A stretch of 64,000 nucleotides of DNA from Hormoscilla sp. GUM202 (GCA_005518205.2 RFFC02000001.1:175551-239550), one strand, 5' to 3'. Counted from the first letter of the stretch, positions 40,682 to 51,751 are shown. Notes: generated by a model not told the origin, from the sequence alone. Numbers and translations are program-made.

Positions 40682-41827
40682 ATGGAATATCGATATCACG
40701 GTACAGATATAGATGGACCTACCCTCAATCCAGAGGAACTGTACGTTCGCAATAGAAACCTGAACGACCTGATTGGTAATTTGACATTTACCGGGGCCAT
40801 CTATCACTTACTGACGGGCAAAGAGCCGACTCCATTCCAAGAACAACTTCTCGATCGCTATCTTGCCAGTGCGCTTTCTTCTTTAACAGAGGATGATGCA
40901 GTCATAGAAGTAATTAAAACTGTAGTCGCCTCAGGTGCAACCTATTCTCAGACAATTATTGCCGGGTTAATGGTTGACAAAACGAACTCATTTGAACAGA
41001 CGATCGCTGAGTTTGACCTGGAGGCAATAGGACTGTCTCGAGACAGTCCTATTGGACTATATTATGTCGGTCTAATTCCTTCCTTAATGGTTATTGCGCT
41101 CGAAAGGAACCCGTGGATTAGTGATGCGAAAATAGTTAACTTGACTGGGGATAAAGACTATATCGAAGCTGTATTTACGCTCTGTACTAACAGAAATTTT
41201 AGCAACTCAACTGAGAGAAAAATATTCAACGATGTTATGGTTAGCTTGCACGCTGGCTGGGGGTTTCTTGCTCCCTCAGTCATGTTACCCCGAGTTGCCA
41301 CCAGTACCAGGGTTCCTATCCACCAAGCGATCGCAGCTGGTTTTACAGGTGCAGGACCGTCCCATGTTGGAGCCTGCGAAAAAGCAATGGAGTTCTTCAC
41401 TGCCATCCACAAACACTGTTCGGGAGATATAGAAGCAGTGGCGATCGAGATGCTGTCAGAGCGCCTGGCCAAAAAGGAAAAGATCCACGGTTTTGGACAC
41501 CCAATGTTTAAGGTAGATTCAAGGAACCCTCGTCTACGGTCAATTATATCGGAGATAGATCTGCGATCGGACTTTGTTCAAATTTACGATATTACGGCAC
41601 AGTTTTTGAACGAGAAACTGGGAATTTATCCAAACATTGATAGCATTAGCGCTGCAGTATTTTTGTCTCTGGGAATGAGACCCCCCTATGGAACGGGACT
41701 ATTCCTCTGTTCGCGCACTTCGGCAATGGTTGCTCATATTCTGGAGCAAAAAGATAAACCTCCTTTTGGTGCCACCAGTGAGGAGATTCGCAAATGGTTT
41801 GGCCCCTTTGCTGTCGGCGTGAAGTGA
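40682..41827 (+). CDS. Citrate-synthase-like enzyme
   Basis: A 381-residue member of the citrate synthase superfamily. Catalytic positions are kept: His in GAGPSHVGACEKAMEFF, His in KIHGFGHPMFKVDSRNPRL, and Asp in IYPNIDSISAAVFLSLGM. The usual first motif is altered (SLHAGWGFLAPSVMLPRVA). The pattern is closer to short citryl-CoA lyase/methylcitrate-synthase-like paralogs than to the TCA enzyme. It would condense acyl-CoA with a 2-oxoacid, or cleave the product. Its setting between a dioxygenase and a FkbM methyltransferase with an exporter points to specialised metabolism. A GC-rich hairpin follows its stop. Confidence 0.85.
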   Translation: MEYRYHGTDIDGPTLNPEELYVRNRNLNDLIGNLTFTGAIYHLLTGKEPTPFQEQLLDRYLASALSSLTEDDAVIEVIKTVVASGATYSQTIIAGLMVDKTNSFEQTIAEFDLEAIGLSRDSPIGLYYVGLIPSLMVIALERNPWISDAKIVNLTGDKDYIEAVFTLCTNRNFSNSTERKIFNDVMVSLHAGWGFLAPSVMLPRVATSTRVPIHQAIAAGFTGAGPSHVGACEKAMEFFTAIHKHCSGDIEAVAIEMLSERLAKKEKIHGFGHPMFKVDSRNPRLRSIISEIDLRSDFVQIYDITAQFLNEKLGIYPNIDSISAAVFLSLGMRPPYGTGLFLCSRTSAMVAHILEQKDKPPFGATSEEIRKWFGPFAVGVK

Positions 41828-41868
41828 AAAAGACCTGGAAAAACCTAGTCTCAGGCTCAAGGCGATCG

Positions 41869-41914
41869 CGCCAGCACCGATCGAGTCCCGATTGCATGCG
41901 ATCGGGTGCTGGCG
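41869..41914 (+). terminator. Hairpin after the citrate-synthase-like gene
   Basis: CGCCAGCACCGATCG pairs with CGATCGGGTGCTGGCG around a 15-base loop. No U-tract follows, so termination is only probable. The A-rich run at 41937-41952 comes later. Confidence 0.5.
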
Positions 41915-42116
41915 GCGGCTTGAGAGAGGATTGATAAAAAAAAGATTAAGAAAAGAAAAGGTAGGACAATCCGATGACATAATCAGGGAGATTGGTTGTG
42001 AGAGTGAGTACACCGCGCTCAGAAGCGATCGGACAGACCGCTGGCAGGGGGATAGGCAGCAAACAGTTGTCTCCCATGGCTAACAGGGTTCGTAAATATA
42101 AAGGAGGGAAATGGAA

Positions 42117-42932
42117 ATGGTACAAGATATCGAATTTCAAGCAGAACTGATTAGTGAAATCCTGGATTTAAAAAAGAAGGTATTGCCAGGATACTTTGCA
42201 GAACCAAGAATGAAGACAAGGCTTTATGAAGCAATCTGCTATGACGTTCTGCTTTATGACAGATTGTTACGCAAGTACGGATGTCAGCGTCGCGGAGCGA
42301 TATATCTGGGCGGACATAAGGGGGAAATGCTGTTAGCATTAGTTTTATTAGGATTCAAGAAAATTATAGTAGTCGAGCCACAACCGGAATTATTTAAGCA
42401 GCTCCAAGAGCGGATTACTGTAGTCAATCAATTGTTAAGTAGTTACGACAGGCTGATTGACGGCGATCCATTTACCTCGATCGAGGTTTTTCAGAGTGCC
42501 ATTGGTGCTATAGATGGCGAAGCAGAACTGTATGTGACATCAAAAACGCAGCTAAGTTCGCTCTTCAAACCAAAAGCAGAAGTGTTCAATGAGGAAACGG
42601 TTTATTCAGAGGTAGAAGTAAGTAACAAAATTATCGTCCCACTAAAAACAGTTGACAGGATAATAGAAGAGTCTTCAGGAGAGATATCGGAGTTTGATTT
42701 TCTGTGCATGAACATTCAAGGAAGCGAATTTAAAGCTTTGGAAGGGGCTAAAGAAACACTCCCTCACCTACAGGCAATCTATCTGGAAAAAAGTCTGGTA
42801 TCTCGCTATGAATATTGTCCGCGCCCGGAAGAAATTGACGAGTACCTAGTAGATCGAAATTTTGCCAAGGTATGGGCCTACTTTCCACAAAACTATGGAG
42901 TCAGTTTCGATCTGTACGTCAATCAGAATTAA
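42117..42932 (+). CDS. FkbM-family methyltransferase
   Basis: A SAM-dependent methyltransferase. AAGGAGG at 42101-42107 favours the ATG at 42117 (MVQDIEFQAELISEIL); ATG 42111 is only 3 bases from the ribosome site. The SAM-binding start is AIYLGGHKGEMLLALVLLGF then KIIVVEPQPELFKQL. The FkbM signature appears late as FDFLCMNIQGSEFKALEGA. FkbM enzymes methylate hydroxyls of sugars, polyketides or other secondary products. It lies between the citrate-synthase-like gene and a multidrug-type exporter. Confidence 0.85.
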   Translation: MVQDIEFQAELISEILDLKKKVLPGYFAEPRMKTRLYEAICYDVLLYDRLLRKYGCQRRGAIYLGGHKGEMLLALVLLGFKKIIVVEPQPELFKQLQERITVVNQLLSSYDRLIDGDPFTSIEVFQSAIGAIDGEAELYVTSKTQLSSLFKPKAEVFNEETVYSEVEVSNKIIVPLKTVDRIIEESSGEISEFDFLCMNIQGSEFKALEGAKETLPHLQAIYLEKSLVSRYEYCPRPEEIDEYLVDRNFAKVWAYFPQNYGVSFDLYVNQN

Positions 42933-42974
42933 TCGGCAAATAGCAGCTTTATACGTGAAACTTACTGACAGTAT

Positions 42975-44420
42975 ATGACGAGTACGCAAGACAGTAAAAT
43001 AGCAATATCTAAACAATGGTGGATCCTATTTGCTGTGAGTTTAGTAACGTTCGTGTTCTCGCTAGATGTGCATATTGTCAATTTGGCTTTGCCAACACTG
43101 GTAGAGGATTTGCATAGCGATTTTGCCACGGTTGAGTGGGTTCCTCTAAGTTATTCACTCGTGCTGGCGGTCCTGGTGCTTTGTGTGGCTCGCTTGGGGG
43201 ATATGTGGAGCAAGAAATGGCTATATATAATTGGACTTGCAGCATTTACCGCCAGTTCATTGGTGTGTGGAACCGCCACGACAATTTACTTATTGATCGC
43301 AGCACGGATATTTCAGGGACTTGGAGCCGTGTTTATTGCAGTACTCTCGCCCGCGATCGTGACAGAGGTGTTCCCTGATGCCAAGCGAGGACTAGCCCTG
43401 GGGATTATTACTAGCACGGGTTGGGCGGGCGTATCATTGGGACCGACGGCAGGAGGAGTGCTTATAGAGCACTTGGGTTGGCGTTCAGTTTTCTTGGTTA
43501 ACGTGCCAATTTGTTCGATCGGCTTACTGTTGGCGATGCTGACAGTTCCCAGGGGCAGTAGCAATAGGTCAAAAAAGGATTTTGATTTTTGGGGATCGTT
43601 GCTTTTGGCGATAACCTTGATCTGTTTTTTACTGGGGATGACACGCCTACAAGAAGAGGATTTAGGTGGTAATATAACCCTGGTTTTACTGGCGATCGCG
43701 GTAATTGGTTGCGTTAGTTTTTTGTGGTCTCAGAAGCAATCAGATCGACCATTGCTGAACCTGAGTTTATTTAGATCGCTGGAATTAAGTTTCAGTCTAC
43801 TGTTAAGTTTTATTGGCTATATTTTTAACAGTTGTGTAATTTTCATTTTGCCCTTTTTTCTGGAACTCGTTAAGCATTATTCCGAACAACAAGTGGGGTT
43901 ATTGATAGCGGTGCTACCTATATTAGGAATCTGTGTAGGCCCTGTAGCTGGCTCCCTGGCCGATCGTTTTGGCGAAAGAAGCATTAGTACGATCGGAATG
44001 ACATTATTACTGATCGGCTGCTTGACAATCAGCACCTTTAGCCAAGAGTTGACGGTTAAGGGCTATTTATTGCGCATGATCCCCTTTGGAATTGGTATCG
44101 GTTTGTTCCAACCCCCTAACCAAAGTGCGATTATGGGCAGCGTACCTCCACAATATCTCAGTGTTGCCTCCGGACTCTGGTTCTTTTCACGAGCATTAGG
44201 TCAGGTTATGGGTATAACGCTGATAGGCATTCTGTTTTCGCGCTTAAGTGCTAGCCAACTCCCAGCAGACACCCCATTTTCAGTGACAACAGCGCCAGTT
44301 GAGGCTTTAGTGTTTGGAGAACAAGCAAGTTTTCACATTATCTCTGCCATTCTTCTCCTTGCGGTAGTTATATCTGGATTCCTATGGCAGCGGTACAATC
44401 AAGCGCTCAGATTAAGGTAA
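42975..44420 (+). CDS. MFS exporter, DHA2/EmrB-like
   Basis: A 481-residue transporter with about 14 hydrophobic segments. Motifs include VSLVTFVFSLDVHIVNLALP (motif D1-like, with VNLALPTL), ARLGDMWSKKWLYIIGL (motif A), LIAARIFQGLGAVFIAVL (motif B) and GWAGVSLGPTAGGVLIEHLG WRSVFLVNVP (motif C of antiporters). This is a proton-drug antiporter pattern. It starts 42 bases after the FkbM gene, so it is probably co-transcribed and exports the product of the cluster or gives self-resistance. Confidence 0.88.
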   Translation: MTSTQDSKIAISKQWWILFAVSLVTFVFSLDVHIVNLALPTLVEDLHSDFATVEWVPLSYSLVLAVLVLCVARLGDMWSKKWLYIIGLAAFTASSLVCGTATTIYLLIAARIFQGLGAVFIAVLSPAIVTEVFPDAKRGLALGIITSTGWAGVSLGPTAGGVLIEHLGWRSVFLVNVPICSIGLLLAMLTVPRGSSNRSKKDFDFWGSLLLAITLICFLLGMTRLQEEDLGGNITLVLLAIAVIGCVSFLWSQKQSDRPLLNLSLFRSLELSFSLLLSFIGYIFNSCVIFILPFFLELVKHYSEQQVGLLIAVLPILGICVGPVAGSLADRFGERSISTIGMTLLLIGCLTISTFSQELTVKGYLLRMIPFGIGIGLFQPPNQSAIMGSVPPQYLSVASGLWFFSRALGQVMGITLIGILFSRLSASQLPADTPFSVTTAPVEALVFGEQASFHIISAILLLAVVISGFLWQRYNQALRLR

Positions 44421-44510
44421 TATCCAGATTAATCAATTGTCTTTTGTATTAAGGGAAAAAATACTATGCTTCTAACAATCGACATATGAATCATAATCAT
44501 TTGCTGATAA

Positions 44511-44561
44511 TTAACTAAGAACTCCACGCCAAACGCAGGTATCAAGTAGCAGTTTGCTCAT
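44511..44561 (-). pseudogene. Truncated DUF5615-like toxin start
   Basis: ATG at 44561 overlaps the DUF433 stop (ATGA). It reads MSKLLLDTCVWRGVLS then TAA. The LLLDTCVWRG start is that of the PIN-like toxins usually paired with DUF433 antitoxins, but only 16 codons remain. The toxin has been cut away. Confidence 0.6.
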
Positions 44562-44806
44562 TTGCTTTCTATCAGTAATGGTTCCACTCGCTCGTGACTG
44601 ACTAATTTATATGCATAGACCAGGCAAGCTTGGATATCTTCTGGTTCTAACCAAGCATAACCCTCTAAAATGGTTTCTGGATTGTCCCCTGCCGCTAACA
44701 TTCCTAAAATATGTTCGACTGCCAAACGACGACCCAGAATTATAGGTTTGCCGTTGAAAATTTGGGGGTTGACAGAGATCCGTTCTAATAGTTTTAGCTC
44801 GTCCAT
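44558..44806 (-). CDS. DUF433 antitoxin-like protein
   Basis: An 82-residue protein with RISVNPQIFNGKPIILGRRL, VEHILGMLAAGDNPETILEG and LEPEDIQACLVYAYKLV, the DUF433 (VapB-like) helix-turn-helix pattern. DUF433 genes usually precede a DUF5615 PIN-like toxin. Here the expected overlap and first codons of the toxin remain (44511-44561) but the rest is gone. The antitoxin may persist as a repressor or be on the way to loss. Confidence 0.85.
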   Translation of the reverse strand: MDELKLLERISVNPQIFNGKPIILGRRLAVEHILGMLAAGDNPETILEGYAWLEPEDIQACLVYAYKLVSHERVEPLLIESK

Positions 44807-45164
44807 CGGTCAAAAATAAATTATTTGTTTTTCTTCCATTATAGCCTCAAGTTACTTGGCCGTATCGCTTGACATGGGCGATCGCTTAGGTTTTGTGAGG
44901 AGTGGGAAGTGAGAAGTGGGGAGTGGGGAGAGAACGCCATAGGGTCGGCGGGATACAACCTGTCCCGTTCGAGGGGGAAACCCGAACCGACTGTAGGGAT
45001 AGGGATCCCCGTCAGTTCCACTTCCACGGGACGATCGGTACCCTGCCCGTACCATGCAGAGTGACTCCAGATCGGGGATAAATGTAAATAAATGTGAATA
45101 TATAACTATAAAATGAGCAACTATCATCCCCAAAATAGGCAACGCCAATTGTTCCTGTCAAGCA
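44807..45164. other. Region upstream of groEL with repeats
   Basis: No gene seen. It contains a GTGGGAAGTGAGAAGTGGGG short tandem stretch near 44903, C/G palindromes near 44990-45050, and at 45123-45146 ATCATCCCCAAAATAGGC plus AACGCC, a 21/24 match to the end of the IS1-family element at 55495-55518. Confidence 0.45.
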
Positions 45165-45191
45165 TTAGCACTCTGAGCGTTAGAGTGCTAA
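45165..45191 (+). promoter_or_regulatory. CIRCE element (HrcA operator)
   Basis: TTAGCACTC, nine bases, GAGTGCTAA: a perfect CIRCE inverted repeat, 31 bases before the groEL start codon. HrcA would repress at normal temperature and release on heat shock. Confidence 0.95.
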
Positions 45192-45213
45192 TGTAGCTAA
45201 TGGAAACATTTAG

Positions 45214-46899
<1,686 letters not shown>

Positions 46900-47301
46900 T
46901 CCCAGATCCGCGCACCTCGTTCCTACGGCTCTGCCTGGGAATGACTGTCAGAAGCCCGCATACCGGTGATTGACTAGAGGCAGAGTCTATCTTCTCGTTA
47001 CCAGGCTGAGTCTGGTAATGAGAGTAGGGAGGTTCTGCCTCCTCTCGTTCCCACGGCTCTGCCTGGGAATCAGCTCGCAGGCTGTAACCCGATCGCAGCG
47101 AACTTCTCAATTATTAATTATTAATTATCAAACTTCGACGCAAATCCCGTAATTTATAGTATCTTGCGGGTGTAATTAAAAGTGACACTCAATCATGCAC
47201 CGGCGATGTCGTCAAAACTAATTGGTTGGGCTAGTATAGCTGGTAACAGCATGTTCAGATCCCCGCAGCCAAGAAGCAAAACTGGGATGCACCCTCGCTA
47301 A
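46900..47301. repeat. REP-like palindromes after groEL
   Basis: Two copies of CTCGTTCC(T/C)ACGGCTCTG CCTGGGAAT lie at about 46917-46945 and 47042-47070, with GTTACCAGGCTGAGTCTGGTAATGAG between them. All are forms of the REP-like palindrome also found at 50817, 57765, 60141 and 60332. At 47104-47130 AATTATTAATTATTAATTAT. No gene in the 400 bases. Confidence 0.65.
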
Positions 47302-48966
47302 TTAATTCAAAGGTAGGAAAATGGTTAATTCCTGACCTTGTTGGGGACGCTGACGGACGATCAGTTTACCCCCGATCGCCTGAAACAGATTTTTGGTCGC
47401 GCTAATATTGAGGCTGAGGTTACCAGTTTCCGGTTGGAACATCAGCAGTTGACCCAGACATTTGAGAGTGGGTTTAGTTGTATCTGTCTTTTTATCACTT
47501 ACCCTACCTTGGCACTGGAGTTGCAACTTCAGCTGGTTGCCAGCTGGCATCACTTTCACTTGCACGTGACTGCCGGTTGGCAGGGTACTGGTGAAGTTTT
47601 CGATCGCCCCTGTCAGCACCTGATCCAGCATTGTCGGGTCGCTGACCACCACTGGCATTGTTTGAGGTAGGACCACATCCAGAGTTACATTGCGACGACA
47701 GGCTTGCTTTTGCCAACGGGGAATGCTATTATCCAATACTTTGGAGAGTTCTGTCGCTGTCAGATGCACTTTCGCGGGTGATTTCTCCAATTCTACAGCT
47801 CGGAAAATTAAATCAAACCGATCGATTTGTTCAGTACATTCGCGGTCAATTGCTTGTATTCTTTTCATGACCTTATCTGGGAGGTCGCGACGCTTGAGCA
47901 ATAGTCGCGTGAAAGTGCGAATGGTGGTTAAAGGAGTTTTCACTTCATGGGCGATCGCCTGTAACAATTCTACATCTTTGGGATGTTGTCCCGGCTCCTG
48001 GGGAATTTCCCGGGGTGGGGGCTGGTGACAATTGACTGTCGTGTGGCAGCGGAGGGGGTCGGTTTCCTCTTCACCCACCCTGTCGTTCGCCAGCTGGCAA
48101 CGACATGGGTGGGTGGATCGGTAAACGATAGGAGCCTGCGCAGTGCTCCGGGGGCGCGCAGGCTCCCGGACCCCCCCGCTGCACATCGAAAGGGTAGCTT
48201 CCCGGCGCGATTGCTGGACAAATTGACGATCTTCTGGTAAGTAATTAAGGATAAGTTGGCTAAACTGCATCACAGTTTTGTAATCGGGAGCTCTAGGAGA
48301 AAACTGCTGATAGTAAGTATCCATCTGGTAGCGTTGGGAGGCATTGCCTGTCAGGAAAACGCGCGATCGCAGTTCGTTCCATGCCTTCAGTACCACATCT
48401 GGGTCAAAGGAAAATTGGAACCGCCCTGTCCGGGTTGCACCTAAAACCATCACCAAACTAAAACTAGCAGTTAAAACCAAACAAAATGCCTCAGTTCTGA
48501 GGGGGTCATTGGGTAGCAGGGGAAAAATTACCGTAGGACAGGCGTCTTTTCTGTCCTTGTCTGGGGCGAGTAATGCAGCAGGAGGTAGCTGAGGGGAATT
48601 ACTGAAAGTATCCGAGGTAAACAGCCAAGTGGCAAACTCTTTCCCGGTCAAAGTTGGGTCAGATAACCATGGTATTGGTCCCGAAAGAACTATTCCCGAC
48701 CCTTCCCCTTGCAAGAGGACGCCCAAAGCTCCGCGAGCCCCACGCCAAGACCGTTCTGCCCTTTCGCGGTCCCCGGCGCGTTCTCCATCTGCCGATTTTT
48801 CGGTCGAAACCGGGAGCACCCACCCGGTTGTGTCGCATCCTGCGCACAACATGGGTGGGTGCTCCGGAAACGAAAGTCTGCGGACCGTAGAAGGAAATGC
48901 GGTCTCAGGAGCCCGATCGCAGTGCTCGAAAACTTCACTTAAGGTTGGCAATATCCATTGATGCAT
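47302..48966 (-). CDS. Sensor histidine kinase with in-frame palindromic inserts
   Basis: From ATG 48966 (MHQWILPTLSEVFEHCDR) the protein has 554 residues. A poorly defined N-terminal sensory region (LVLSGPIPWLSDP-like) is followed by the dimerisation/phosphoacceptor box AIAHEVKTPLTTIRTFTRLL with the conserved His, and a degenerate ATPase domain (MLDQVLTGAIENFTSTLPTG; weak G boxes; ends QGQELTIFLPLN). Two repeat-derived inserts lie in frame: LSFPEHPPMLCAGCDTTGW (48812-48865) and a longer one around 48012-48185 (REPARPRSTAQ...LANDRVGEEET) just before the H-box. No response regulator is adjacent. The weak ATPase motifs leave activity uncertain. Confidence 0.8.
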   Translation of the reverse strand: MHQWILPTLSEVFEHCDRAPETAFPSTVRRLSFPEHPPMLCAGCDTTGWVLPVSTEKSADGERAGDRERAERSWRGARGALGVLLQGEGSGIVLSGPIPWLSDPTLTGKEFATWLFTSDTFSNSPQLPPAALLAPDKDRKDACPTVIFPLLPNDPLRTEAFCLVLTASFSLVMVLGATRTGRFQFSFDPDVVLKAWNELRSRVFLTGNASQRYQMDTYYQQFSPRAPDYKTVMQFSQLILNYLPEDRQFVQQSRREATLSMCSGGVREPARPRSTAQAPIVYRSTHPCRCQLANDRVGEEETDPLRCHTTVNCHQPPPREIPQEPGQHPKDVELLQAIAHEVKTPLTTIRTFTRLLLKRRDLPDKVMKRIQAIDRECTEQIDRFDLIFRAVELEKSPAKVHLTATELSKVLDNSIPRWQKQACRRNVTLDVVLPQTMPVVVSDPTMLDQVLTGAIENFTSTLPTGSHVQVKVMPAGNQLKLQLQCQGRVSDKKTDTTKPTLKCLGQLLMFQPETGNLSLNISATKNLFQAIGGKLIVRQRPQQGQELTIFLPLN

Positions 48967-49144
48967 AACTTTTAATCCTACAAAAACTAGCAACTTGTCA
49001 TCTTTATATGAGAGTATAGGTGTTAACCAAAGATCAAGAGCAGTGTAACCGAACCTGGCAGGCGGGAAAACCCGGCATTATTGCCCTCCTCACCTGGTGT
49101 GCAGAACCGCTAAAATAAAGGCAGTTCTAATACCTCGGTTGCAT

Positions 49145-50548
49145 ATGCCTGACACAATTACAGATGCTAAAGATTTGTTATCTGACCTGATAGAACGCTA
49201 CTCCAGGAGCGTGGACTATCTGGCTGTTCGCCTGGAAGCGTCAGAAGAGACTGATATCCTGTTGGCGTTCGACAAAATTGACACCCTCAGCGAAGGAATT
49301 TCCATTGGCGGACAGGTGCGGGCCTGCTATAAAGGAGGCTGGGGCACGAGCAGCTTTAACCGCCTAGAGGGCTTGGCGGACAGGATCCAAGAGGCGATCG
49401 CCGCTGCCCGGTTGGTGGGGGATGGTGAAACTCTCTTGGCCCCGGTTGACCCGATACAGGATACCGTAACCTTGCCCCTGACAGGTACAGACCCCCGGGA
49501 CATTCCCATCGCAGAGAAAAAACAACTGTGCGATCGCTACGCCGAGATCCTGCGCAGCACGGACCCCCGCATAGCCAGTATATCAGTCCGCTACGGCGAC
49601 TGCAAGCAAAGGATCGTACTTGCGACCTCAGAAGGAACTCTGCTAGAACAATCCTGGACAGACATGGAAATGCGGTTTGCGGCCACCGCCCGCAGTGGTG
49701 CTACGGTGCAGACGGGCAGGGAAACTACAGGTTCTCGCAGCGCTTACGAAGACCTGACGGAACTGGATACCCAAGTCAGAACTGCTGCCCAACGTGCTGT
49801 AGATGCCTTAAATTTACCCCCAGTCAAAGGCAACAGCTATACTGTAGTAATTGACCCCATTCTCAGTGGTTTATTTGTCCATGAAGCTTTTGGTCATCTT
49901 TCCGAAGCAGATATGGTCTATGAAAATCCAGACTTGCTGGAAGTGATGACCCTCGGGCGTCGTTTTGGACCGACTGAGTTACAAATATTTGACGGTGCTA
50001 TCCCCGCTGGACATCGCGGTAGCTACTTATATGACGATGAAGGCACCCCCGCGACCACTACCCAATTAATTAAAGATGGGGTGTTAGTCGGCAGGCTCCA
50101 TTCTCGCGAGACCGCTGGCAAATTAGGAGAAAATCCTACAGGAAATGCTCGCTGTTTGAACTATCATTATCCCCCGATCGTGCGGATGACTAATACTTGG
50201 ATTGCCCGGGGCAAGACCCCTGTAGCAGACTTATTTAGCAACATCAAAGAGGGTGTATATGCCCGCAATTGGTTGGGGGGAATGACCAATTGCGAGATGT
50301 TTACCTTTACTGCCGGAGAAGCTTGGATGATTCGCAATGGTCAAATTGCTGAACCCGTGCGGAATGTGACTCTTTCCGGTAATGTGTTTAGCACTTTGGC
50401 CGATATCGAAGCAATTGGTGATGATTTTTATTGGGATGAATCTGGTGGTTGTGGTAAAGGCGGTCAAGGTGGTTTGCCCGTAGGTTGTGGCGGGCCTAGT
50501 TTAAGAATTAGAAATGTAGTTGTTGGTGGTGAAGCTAGTGATCAATGA
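49145..50548 (+). CDS. tldD: TldD/PmbA-family metalloprotease
   Basis: A 467-residue protein from ATG 49145. The zinc site FVHEAFGHLSEADMVYENPD (HExxxH) identifies the TldD subunit; PmbA/TldE partners lack it. Downstream GHRGSYLYDDEGTPATTTQL and GMTNCEMFTFTAGEAWMIRNG are family blocks. With PmbA, TldD forms a heterodimer that degrades unstructured peptides and can process modified peptides. The partner is not in this window. Confidence 0.93.
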   Translation: MPDTITDAKDLLSDLIERYSRSVDYLAVRLEASEETDILLAFDKIDTLSEGISIGGQVRACYKGGWGTSSFNRLEGLADRIQEAIAAARLVGDGETLLAPVDPIQDTVTLPLTGTDPRDIPIAEKKQLCDRYAEILRSTDPRIASISVRYGDCKQRIVLATSEGTLLEQSWTDMEMRFAATARSGATVQTGRETTGSRSAYEDLTELDTQVRTAAQRAVDALNLPPVKGNSYTVVIDPILSGLFVHEAFGHLSEADMVYENPDLLEVMTLGRRFGPTELQIFDGAIPAGHRGSYLYDDEGTPATTTQLIKDGVLVGRLHSRETAGKLGENPTGNARCLNYHYPPIVRMTNTWIARGKTPVADLFSNIKEGVYARNWLGGMTNCEMFTFTAGEAWMIRNGQIAEPVRNVTLSGNVFSTLADIEAIGDDFYWDESGGCGKGGQGGLPVGCGGPSLRIRNVVVGGEASDQ

Positions 50549-50887
50549 CCAGTACCCTCAACTTCCGGAGTTAAGCGGCGATCGGTCCGCGGACAGCCCG
50601 ATCGCGCAGCGTGGCGCAGCCATAAAATCGACCTCCCATGACCCTATCCCTCGTCAATGTAGTTCGTAGTTCTCCGTTATCAGATTGCCAAAAATATCAG
50701 ATAACATAAACCATCCAGCGGGCAATACTTTCATGCTCTGATTTGTAGCAAGGGATATGGAGAAAATTGTGACGGCCCCTTGAACGATCGCGCTCTATAG
50801 AGGTATTGTATCACTCGTTCCCTGTCTCTGGCAGGGAACGCGATCGGGAGGCAGATCCTCCTGTAAGGATAAGCACTAAAGTGCTTA
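50549..50887. repeat. Repeat-rich gap between tldD and cobM
   Basis: No gene in 339 bases. CTCGTTCCCTGTCTCTGGCA then GGGAACG (about 50815-50841) is a REP-like palindrome. TAAGCACTAAAGTGCTTACTA at 50869-50889 is half of the palindrome type at 54271. Near 50590-50625 GCGATCGGTCCGCGG lies among other palindromes. Confidence 0.5.
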
Positions 50888-51676
50888 CTACGAACCCCGA
50901 AATAGGTGAGAATGTTCGGGATGGTAGAGGCGCGATCGCCCCCCTTCTCGCTTCAAAGCAGGACTAACCAGATAAAGCGTAGTCCGAATCAGATTTTCCC
51001 GCTGGGTAACAGCAGCCATTTCTGCCAAGGGCACCACCCAGATTTTTTCATCTTGCCAACCCAAACGGTAACATATCGCTACAGGAGTATCCCCTGAATA
51101 ATGTTGCATCAACTTCTCTTGCGCAACTTCCACGTGACGCGCACTCAAATAAAGACACAAACTCGCCTTATGTGCAGCTAGGGATGCCAACTCTTCCGAG
51201 GGAGGTACACTCGAAGCACGGCCACTAATGCGAGTCAGAATAATTGTTTGCACCAATTCTGGTACAGTCAGCTCAACGGAGAGTTTCGCTGCTGCTAACT
51301 GGAAAGCACTAATTCCTGGGATAATCTCAAAGGCAATATCTGCCTCTGCTAGGGCTTGCATTTGCTCGTGCAGCGCACTGTAAAGACTAAGATCCCCAGA
51401 ATGCAGGCGCACAACCGATCGAGAAAGCCGCACTCGTTCAATCATTACTGGTAAAATCTCTTCGAGAGTCTGATTTCCAGTACGGATAATCTCCGCATCA
51501 GCACGGATATTCCGCAAAATTTGCCTCGGCACCAGAGAGTCTGCAAATAAAATTACATCCGCGATCGCCATAATTTTTGCAGCCTTAACAGTCAGTAAAT
51601 CTGGGTCTCCAGGACCAGCCCCCACAAAATATACTGCCGGTTCTAGATAATTTTCTTTCAATTCCCAAATCCCCAA
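50888..51676 (-). CDS. cobM: Precorrin-4 C11-methyltransferase
   Basis: CobM/CbiF transfers methyl from SAM to C-11 in cobalamin ring synthesis. The 262-residue protein has VYFVGAGPGDPDLLTVKAAK at the N-terminus, the SAM loop VRLHSGDLSLYSALHEQMQA, and the product-binding block AFEIIPGISAFQLAAAKLSV. Length is normal. The gene is solitary, with no other cob genes adjacent. Confidence 0.93.
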   Translation of the reverse strand: MGIWELKENYLEPAVYFVGAGPGDPDLLTVKAAKIMAIADVILFADSLVPRQILRNIRADAEIIRTGNQTLEEILPVMIERVRLSRSVVRLHSGDLSLYSALHEQMQALAEADIAFEIIPGISAFQLAAAKLSVELTVPELVQTIILTRISGRASSVPPSEELASLAAHKASLCLYLSARHVEVAQEKLMQHYSGDTPVAICYRLGWQDEKIWVVPLAEMAAVTQRENLIRTTLYLVSPALKREGGRSRLYHPEHSHLFRGS

Positions 51677-51751
51677 TCTCTATAATCAGTGGTCAGTTGC
51701 CAGTGGTCAGTGGTCAATATTTTTGCTTAGATATCCGCCAGATTGTTATGC

